Below are positions 1 through 4,242 of a stretch of 5,715 nt of DNA, piece by piece (the first letter of the stretch is position 1; each line of letters starts with the position of its first letter). The notes beneath the pieces were generated by a model. It was not told the DNA's origin. It searched no databases and was given only the letters and a program-made list of their open reading frames with translations. The stretch spans positions 1-5,715 of the forward strand of contig QMZP01000063.1 of NCBI GenBank assembly GCA_003663225.1, given 5' to 3'. The translations under genes and the position numbers were made by a program. Origin of the DNA: Candidatus Aenigmatarchaeota archaeon (GTDB taxonomy: Archaea > Aenigmatarchaeota > Aenigmatarchaeia > QMZP01).

Positions 1-2
1 AA

Positions 3-1142
3 GGTAGGAGCCCCCCCAAGAAGCTACCAAGGGTGTCGGTCATAATACCCGCATACAACGAGGCAGGAAACATAGCAGTCACCATAAAGTCGGTGCTGAA
101 CCTGGATTACCCCAGAAGGCTCCTGGAGACCATAGTAGTCAACGACTGCTCCACTGATGACACCGGGAGGATAGCAAGCGGGTTCGCCAAGGATGGGAGC
201 ATCAAGCTCCTGAACAACAGCAAGAACAGGGGCAAGGCATACTCCCTGAACAGGGCAATCAAGGTGTGCAAAGGGGATTACATCGCCTGCGTTGACGCGG
301 ATTCCATGGTGGAGCCGTCCATACTCAAGAAGATGATAGGGTATTTCGGGGACCCGTCCATAGGCGCTGTAACTCCCGCGCTCAAGATATGGAAGCCCAA
401 GAACTTCCTGGAGAAGGCACAGTATGCGGAATATCTACTGAACATATTCCTAAGGAAGATGCTATCGTTCCTGGACGCCGTCCACGTAACACCCGGCGTT
501 TTTTCTCTCTACAGGAAGGACGTGCTCCTGGAGATAGGCGGCTTCGAGGAGGACAACCTTACAGAGGACATGGAGATAGCGCTAAAGATACATAAGCATG
601 GATACAAGATAGAGAACGAGCTCTCGGCCGAGTCTTATACCATATGCCCTGCCAAATGGATGGAGCTGTACAGGCAGAGGCTGCGGTGGTACAGGGGGGC
701 AATACAGAACGCCATAAAATACAGGCACATGATATTCAACAAGGAGTACGGCAACCTGGGGGTGTTCTTCTTCCCTGCGAACTTCCTGGCGATATTCATA
801 ATAATAGGCATATTCTTCGTCACAGCATGGAACTATGCGAACGTGGCCGCTACCACGTTCTGGAAGATGTCGCTCATAAATTGGGACTTCTCCATGATGT
901 TCAGTGAGCTGAACCTGCAAGAAATACTGGCAGGCATGGTAAACACGCCCGTCCTTCTGAGCATGGTGGGGCTTGTGCTGGGAGGCTATATGCTGTATAT
1001 CAGCTTCAAGACCAGCGGGGAGAGGATAAGGGAGAACAAGCCCGGTTATTTCCTTTACCTAATAATATTCCCGTTCATATACATCGTTTTCTGGGCAGCA
1101 GCGCTGATATATGAGGTAAGCGGAATGAAGAGGGACTGGTAA
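3..1142 (+). CDS. Membrane-bound family 2 glycosyltransferase, 5' end outside window
   Basis: Likely an inner-membrane processive-type GT2 enzyme (hyaluronan/cellulose/PgaC-like group) that transfers sugar from a nucleotide-sugar to a growing surface polysaccharide or lipid acceptor; the actual sugar cannot be read. Numbering from the GTG at 33, it shows SVIIPAYNE (2-10), VVNDCS with Asp38, the metal-binding VDAD (D88, D90), TPG (153-155), the acid motif TED (177-179) and the product-channel motif QRLRW (215-219). Three hydrophobic segments follow at about 243-266, 303-325 and 338-361. The frame is open upstream of GTG 33 to the window edge and encodes PPKKLPR just before the SVIIPAYNE strand, as in relatives with N-terminal membrane helices, so the true start is probably left of the window and GTG 33 is probably not the start. 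It ends in TAA; the next gene begins 44 bases later. Family confidence is high; substrate is unknown. Confidence 0.88.
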   Translation, partial: GRSPPKKLPRVSVIIPAYNEAGNIAVTIKSVLNLDYPRRLLETIVVNDCSTDDTGRIASGFAKDGSIKLLNNSKNRGKAYSLNRAIKVCKGDYIACVDADSMVEPSILKKMIGYFGDPSIGAVTPALKIWKPKNFLEKAQYAEYLLNIFLRKMLSFLDAVHVTPGVFSLYRKDVLLEIGGFEEDNLTEDMEIALKIHKHGYKIENELSAESYTICPAKWMELYRQRLRWYRGAIQNAIKYRHMIFNKEYGNLGVFFFPANFLAIFIIIGIFFVTAWNYANVAATTFWKMSLINWDFSMMFSELNLQEILAGMVNTPVLLSMVGLVLGGYMLYISFKTSGERIRENKPGYFLYLIIFPFIYIVFWAAALIYEVSGMKRDW

Positions 1143-1146
1143 GCAA

Positions 1147-1158
1147 TATTAATTATTA
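1147..1158 (+). promoter_or_regulatory. Candidate archaeal TATA box for the thioredoxin-like gene
   Basis: This AT-only stretch (TATTAATTATTA) in the 44-base gap is centred about 34 bases before the ATG at 1187, which would give a leader of about 9 bases. It is directly followed by a TATGCCCAC string that recurs in the same place before the MetRS gene. A GTGAT complementary to the 16S rRNA 3' end lies at 1179-1183. Assigned by position and composition only. Confidence 0.4.
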
Positions 1159-1186
1159 TGCCCACAAAGAATAAAGACGTGATCCA

Positions 1187-1843
1187 ATGGCAAAGAAGCA
1201 CCTAGACAAGAAGATACTGATATCAGCCCTCATCATATCGGCTATACTTTTTGGTTCCGGCATGCTTGCGGGATACGGCCTGAACAGGGAGAAACTTTCG
1301 TCCATAGAGAAGGACATGGACAGCATAATAAAGGACGTGCAGAATTTCCAGCTCCAGTTCCTTTTCCTTGACGTGCTCGGTGAAAACGCAACATGCCCGC
1401 TACTCGCTGCCACGCTTGGGGGCATAAACGAGCAGTCGTACAGGATAGGCAACAAGCTGGAATCATATTCGTCCGAGAGCGAGATAAAGGACTACAACGA
1501 CTATGTGGACCTGAAGGACGAGTATTCAAGGCTCCTTGTCAGCTATTGGCTGCTCGCATTGAAGCTGAAGAGGAACTGCAAACTCAGCGCCAACACCATA
1601 GTCTACTTCTACGCCAAGGACTGCCAGAGGTGCGATGACCAGGCATTCATACTCACGTACCTGAAGAACAAATACAACGAGAAGCTCCTCGTCTTCGCCC
1701 TTGACGCCGACCTGGAGGAGCCTTCTGTGAACACGATAAAGAGGTATTACAACATAACAGAGTATCCGAGCCTCGTGGTGGGCAACGAGTTGTACGCGGG
1801 CTTCCATTCAAGGGACAGCCTGGAGAAGATACTGAACCTGTGA
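1187..1843 (+). CDS. Membrane-anchored thioredoxin-fold protein with CxxC motif
   Basis: A 218-residue protein with a positively charged N-terminus (MAKKHLDKK), one hydrophobic anchor at about 10-30, a helical and possibly coiled-coil middle (about 35-125), and a C-terminal thioredoxin-like domain from about 136. The domain shows strand TIVYFYA, the redox motif C146-Q-R-C149, a second strand LLVFALDAD (167-175) and a probable cis-proline loop (EYPSLVV, Pro194) leading into GNELYAGFHS. The N-in/C-out charge pattern would place the domain outside the membrane, where it could oxidise, reduce or isomerise disulfides of envelope proteins. Cys70 and Cys131 lie outside the motif and might pair or relay electrons. 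The CQRC sequence is not the classical CGPC of cytosolic thioredoxin, so the redox direction is not predictable. ATG 1187 is chosen because it precedes the basic patch and anchor, with GTGAT just upstream. The fold is fairly sure; the role is unknown. Confidence 0.75.
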   Translation: MAKKHLDKKILISALIISAILFGSGMLAGYGLNREKLSSIEKDMDSIIKDVQNFQLQFLFLDVLGENATCPLLAATLGGINEQSYRIGNKLESYSSESEIKDYNDYVDLKDEYSRLLVSYWLLALKLKRNCKLSANTIVYFYAKDCQRCDDQAFILTYLKNKYNEKLLVFALDADLEEPSVNTIKRYYNITEYPSLVVGNELYAGFHSRDSLEKILNL

Positions 1844-1848
1844 GTCCG

Positions 1849-1856
1849 CTTAAATA
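1849..1856 (+). promoter_or_regulatory. Candidate archaeal TATA box for metG
   Basis: CTTAAATA is centred about 37 bases before the ATG at 1890 and would place transcription start near 1878-1880, giving a leader of roughly 10 bases. A second AT-rich stretch (CTTAAAATTAA, 1864-1874) lies too close to the start for a normal TATA distance. The same TATGCCCAC string found before the previous gene follows here at 1855-1863. Assigned from position only. Confidence 0.4.
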
Positions 1857-1889
1857 TGCCCACGCTTAAAATTAATATTAGGCGATAGC

Positions 1890-3374
1890 ATGGGAAAGAA
1901 CTTCCTGATAACGACCGCCATAGACTACCCCAGCGGCAAGCCCCACATGGGGCACGCATACGAGAAGATATGCACAGACGTGATTGCGCGGTTCAAGAGG
2001 CTGCAGGGAGTCAAGGTCCATTTCTCAACAGGTCTCGACGAGCACGGCTCCAAGATACAGAAATGCGCGGAGAAGGCGGGCATGGAGCCGAAGGCATACG
2101 TGGACCGCATGGCACGCTTCTTCATAGACCTGTGCAAGGCGTATGACATATCATACGACGACTTCATACGGACAACAGAAGAAAGGCATGCCAAGGTAGT
2201 CAACCAGATATTCGAAAGGGTCAACAGCAGTGGTGACATATACAAGGGGGAATATGAGGGCCCATACTGCACTGATTGCGAGACATACTACACCGAGAAG
2301 GACCTGAAGAACGGGTACTGCCCTGTCCATAAGAAGCCCGCGGAATACGTCAGGGAAGAGAGCTACTTTTTCAGGATGAGCAAGTACCAGAAGCAGCTGG
2401 AGGAGCACATAAGGAAGAACCCTGACTACATAATGCCGAAGGGCAAGCCTGAGGAGATACTCAACCGGATGAAGCCTGGGGTCAAGGACCTCAGCATATC
2501 AAGGACCAAGATAGACTGGGGCCTGCCGTTGCCCATTGACAAGAAGCACACACAATACGTGTGGATGGATGCACTGATAAACTATCTTTCAACAATAGGA
2601 GGACCGGAATCCAGCGAGTTCAAGGAATACTGGCCGGCACTGCACATAATAGGCACGGATATAGTGTGGCATCACACGGTTATATGGGGCTCCATACTGA
2701 TGTCAGCCGGGATAGAGCTCCCAAGGGTGTTCGTCCACGGATTCATAAATCTCAAGGGCCAGAAGATGTCCAAGTCCGGCGGCGCTGTGGTAGACCCCAT
2801 GGAGCTGGCAAAGAAATACCCTTCCGATGCTATCAGGTACTTCCTGATAAGGGATATACCATTCGGCGAGGACGGTGACTTCTCGGAGGATGCCCTGAAG
2901 GAAAGGATAAACGGAGAGCTTGTCTCGGACCTGGGCAACCTCACCTCAAGGGTGTTGACGCTTGCGGAGAAAGCGGGAGTGAAGCCGGAGGGCAAGCCAG
3001 AGCTCGAGAAAGAGCTGAATATCGGGAAAGTGGAAAGGCATATGGAGAAACTGGAGCTGCACCTGGCGCTGGACGAAGTCATGAGGTTCGTCCGTGCCGC
3101 GAACAAATACATAAACGAGAAGGAGCCATGGAAGCTGATGAAAGACGAGATGCGGGCAAGGCCTGCGTCTAGCAAGAAGCTGGGGAGCGTCATATACAAC
3201 CTGCTGGAATCGCTCAGGATAATAGGCATACTCATAGAACCGTTCATGCCCAACACATCAAAGGCAATAAACGAGCAGCTTGGCGTGGAGAAGGGGCTGC
3301 TGAAGGACTGTGTTTTCAGGGAATGGGACGGCAACGCGAAGAAGGGGGAGTATCTCTTCCAGAAGATCGAATGA
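1890..3374 (+). CDS. metG: Methionyl-tRNA synthetase, bacterial type
   Basis: Charges tRNA-Met with methionine in the cytoplasm using ATP, for initiation and elongation. The 494-residue protein is a class I synthetase. It starts with strand FLITTAIDYPSG and the HIGH-type motif HMGH (19-22), has TGLDEHG (48-53), a zinc knuckle with C127, C130, C144 and H147, the tRNA/methionine region around YVWMDALINYL (223-233), KMSKS (292-296), and the stem-contact and anticodon-binding helical region from about 345. The knuckle positions and overall sequence resemble the Thermus/Bacillus enzymes; typical archaeal MetRS is longer, has a different first motif context and usually two knuckles. No C-terminal EMAP/Trbp111-like tRNA-binding domain is present after about 485, so it is the short form. 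ATG 1890 directly precedes the first Rossmann strand; GGCGAT upstream may be a weak ribosome-binding site. No active-site residue looks missing. Confidence 0.96.
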   Translation: MGKNFLITTAIDYPSGKPHMGHAYEKICTDVIARFKRLQGVKVHFSTGLDEHGSKIQKCAEKAGMEPKAYVDRMARFFIDLCKAYDISYDDFIRTTEERHAKVVNQIFERVNSSGDIYKGEYEGPYCTDCETYYTEKDLKNGYCPVHKKPAEYVREESYFFRMSKYQKQLEEHIRKNPDYIMPKGKPEEILNRMKPGVKDLSISRTKIDWGLPLPIDKKHTQYVWMDALINYLSTIGGPESSEFKEYWPALHIIGTDIVWHHTVIWGSILMSAGIELPRVFVHGFINLKGQKMSKSGGAVVDPMELAKKYPSDAIRYFLIRDIPFGEDGDFSEDALKERINGELVSDLGNLTSRVLTLAEKAGVKPEGKPELEKELNIGKVERHMEKLELHLALDEVMRFVRAANKYINEKEPWKLMKDEMRARPASSKKLGSVIYNLLESLRIIGILIEPFMPNTSKAINEQLGVEKGLLKDCVFREWDGNAKKGEYLFQKIE

Positions 3375-3407
3375 CTTCTCAGCTTACACGAAGCAGGCGT
3401 GGACTGA

Positions 3408-3415
3408 TTTTTAAG
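3408..3415 (+). promoter_or_regulatory. Candidate TATA box for the DUF5654-like gene
   Basis: TTTTTAAG is centred about 26 bases before the ATG at 3437. At normal archaeal TATA-to-start spacing, transcription would begin at or near the start codon, so the message may be leaderless. This fits the lack of any Shine-Dalgarno-like sequence just before that ATG. Confidence 0.45.
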
Positions 3416-3436
3416 TAAAGACACCTGATATTATAC

Positions 3437-3700
3437 ATGGTTTCTGTAGAGGAGCATGCAAGCAAGTTGGATTTCAGAGGCGTGCTGACAGCTCTGATAA
3501 TATCATCCTTCGCGTTCGTGATGGCGCTCTCATGGAGGGATGTGATAAGGTCTCTCATAGAGACTGTCGTGCCCCAAGGCGAGGGCCTCACATACCAGTT
3601 CATTGCCGCCAGCGCAATAACAATCATATCAGTCATCGCCATATTTCTTGTATCAAAGTACATGACCATAAGGACAGAGGAGAAGGTAACAAAGAAGTGA
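3437..3700 (+). CDS. Small two-helix membrane protein, DUF5654-like
   Basis: An 87-residue protein with a short polar N-terminus, a hydrophobic helix at about 14-32 containing the pattern FVMALSWRDVI, a linker with GEGLTYQF (48-55), a second helix at about 56-74 and a charged tail ending in KVTKK. The pattern of helix, aromatic/charged W-R-D, a GEGL-type loop and an Ile/Val-rich helix resembles archaeal DUF5654 proteins, an uncharacterised family of small membrane proteins; this match is from memory and not from a search. Cellular role is unknown. The stop is followed after 4 bases by the next start codon, so the two genes very probably share a transcript. The likely TATA box sits about 26 bases upstream, suggesting a leaderless message. 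Confidence 0.72.
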   Translation: MVSVEEHASKLDFRGVLTALIISSFAFVMALSWRDVIRSLIETVVPQGEGLTYQFIAASAITIISVIAIFLVSKYMTIRTEEKVTKK

Positions 3701-3704
3701 TAAC

Positions 3705-4064
3705 ATGGGAGTGCCTCAGTTCCATCCGGGGAAGGTAACAGAGGTATACCAGAGCAAGGGCCGTGACATAGCCTCCAGCGATGCGAGCACGCAGGCCACT
3801 GTCTCCATGTGGGACGGCCACACCCTCACCATCACAGTGGCACCCAGGCTGAGGTCCAAGATAAGGAGGGGCGACGTCGTGTTCGTGGACTATTATCCGT
3901 CATCCAAGTTCAGGGATCCTGTGCCCAGAATGGTCATAACCAAGATAATAAGGGGGAGCAAGGCCAAGAGTGTGCTTCAGGAATATGGGAAGTACCACAG
4001 GCGCATAAAGAGTATGAAGCCGGAGGGTCCCTCCGAAAGGGTGCATGAGAGGTACATTGGTTAG
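3705..4064 (+). CDS. Small basic archaeal protein, possible OB fold, function unknown
   Basis: A 119-residue soluble protein without cysteines. Residues 8-83 read as a series of short beta strands: GKVTEVYQS, ATVSMWDG, TLTITVAP, the loop KIRRGDVVFVDYYP (52-65) and PRMVITKIIRG. The 'K-I-x-x-G-D-x-V-x-V-D-Y' pattern is typical of small five-stranded barrels such as OB-fold RNA- or DNA-binding proteins. The C-terminus (84-119) is a basic helix or tail rich in Lys and Arg (KYHRRIKSMK), suited to nucleic-acid contact. I recall similar uncharacterised proteins in other archaea but no named family, so no function is assigned. Its ATG lies 4 bases after the preceding stop, and GTGAT (3697-3701), which overlaps that stop, can serve as its ribosome-binding site, implying coupled translation. 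Confidence 0.8.
   Translation: MGVPQFHPGKVTEVYQSKGRDIASSDASTQATVSMWDGHTLTITVAPRLRSKIRRGDVVFVDYYPSSKFRDPVPRMVITKIIRGSKAKSVLQEYGKYHRRIKSMKPEGPSERVHERYIG
4021..4035. repeat. Near-perfect 15-base palindrome in the end of the small basic gene
   Basis: CGGAGGG-T-CCCTCCG has 7-base arms around one base; in RNA it would fold as a 6-bp GC-rich stem with a GUC loop. It encodes PEGPSE-type residues near the C-terminus, 29 bases before the stop. It has no following T run, so it is not a convincing intrinsic terminator; it could be an RNA stability element or chance. Confidence 0.35.
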
Positions 4065-4105
4065 ATGCACTGTATCACATAAGCTACAAAATATATTCTG
4101 CATGA

Positions 4106-4121
4106 CCGAAAATCTTTATTA
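4106..4121 (+). promoter_or_regulatory. Alternative upstream promoter (BRE plus TATA-like) for nrdD
   Basis: CCGAAAAT followed by CTTTATTA resembles an archaeal BRE/TATA pair. It would start transcription near 4142-4145, giving a leader of about 100 bases that contains both NrdR-like boxes. It competes with the TATAAAT at 4172-4178 and with an AT-rich run at 4212-4222 as the true promoter; the sequence alone cannot decide. Confidence 0.3.
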
Positions 4122-4150
4122 GTGGCTTAGACTAATTATTGTTTACGCTG

Positions 4151-4166
4151 GCACTATATGTTGTGC
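4151..4166. promoter_or_regulatory. NrdR-box-like operator 1
   Basis: GCACTATATGTTGTGC matches 13 of 16 positions of the bacterial NrdR-box consensus as I recall it (acaCwAtATaTwGtgt); mismatches are at positions 1, 10 and 16. Six of its eight symmetric base pairs are complementary, with perfect GCAC/GTGC ends. It lies 77 bases before a gene whose product begins with an NrdR-type zinc ribbon and ATP-cone, and 16 bp before a second such site. Confidence 0.7.
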
Positions 4167-4171
4167 TCGTC

Positions 4172-4178
4172 TATAAAT
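4172..4178 (+). promoter_or_regulatory. nrdD: Candidate TATA box of nrdD between the two NrdR-like boxes
   Basis: TATAAAT lies inside the 16-bp spacer between the two operator-like boxes. Normal archaeal spacing would put the transcription start near 4200, leaving a leader of about 40 bases that contains the purine-rich ribosome-binding sequence. A protein bound at both boxes would cover the BRE side and the start-site side and so block TBP/TFB or polymerase. The BRE sequence itself (around CTCGTC) is not strong. Confidence 0.45.
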
Positions 4179-4182
4179 CAGG

Positions 4183-4198
4183 ACACAAGATATAGTAG
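4183..4198. promoter_or_regulatory. NrdR-box-like operator 2
   Basis: ACACAAGATATAGTAG matches 13 of 16 positions of the recalled NrdR-box consensus, with mismatches at positions 7, 15 and 16; the left half ACACAA and the core ATATAG fit well. It begins exactly 32 bp after operator 1, so the two sites lie on the same face of the helix three turns apart, the usual geometry of tandem NrdR operators in bacteria. It is less symmetric than operator 1 (four of eight pairs). Confidence 0.68.
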
Positions 4199-4228
4199 TT
4201 ATCGTCCAGTGATAATAAAATACGATTT

Positions 4229-4240
4229 GGTGGGGAAAGG
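4229..4240 (+). promoter_or_regulatory. nrdD: Ribosome-binding site of the nrdD fusion gene
   Basis: GGTGGGGAAAGG just before the ATG at 4243 is purine-rich and partly complementary to the 16S rRNA 3' end (GGTG). It supports this ATG as the start and argues for a leadered message. An in-frame TAA at 4216-4218 excludes a longer N-terminus. Confidence 0.55.
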
Positions 4241-4242
4241 AT

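Noticed and set aside
11..17. C7 homopolymer near the start of the glycosyltransferase, possible phase-variable tract
   Set aside because: Short, encodes ordinary Pro codons, the downstream frame is intact, and nothing further is visible at the window edge.
2672..3424. 250-codon open frame on the minus strand opposite metG
   Set aside because: It is Ser/Phe-rich, lies wholly across the well-supported metG and shows no recognisable domain; it is a shadow of AGG/AAG-rich coding on the other strand.
4065..4140. Transcription terminator after the small basic gene
   Set aside because: The region is AT-rich but has no clear oligo-T run or stem; termination cannot be assigned.
4181..4207. Inverted repeat GGAC...GATA / TATC...GTCC as a possible leader RNA hairpin or riboswitch
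   Set aside because: The two 4-bp stems are separated by an unpaired ACAA on one side only; too weak, and the region is better explained by the NrdR-like box.
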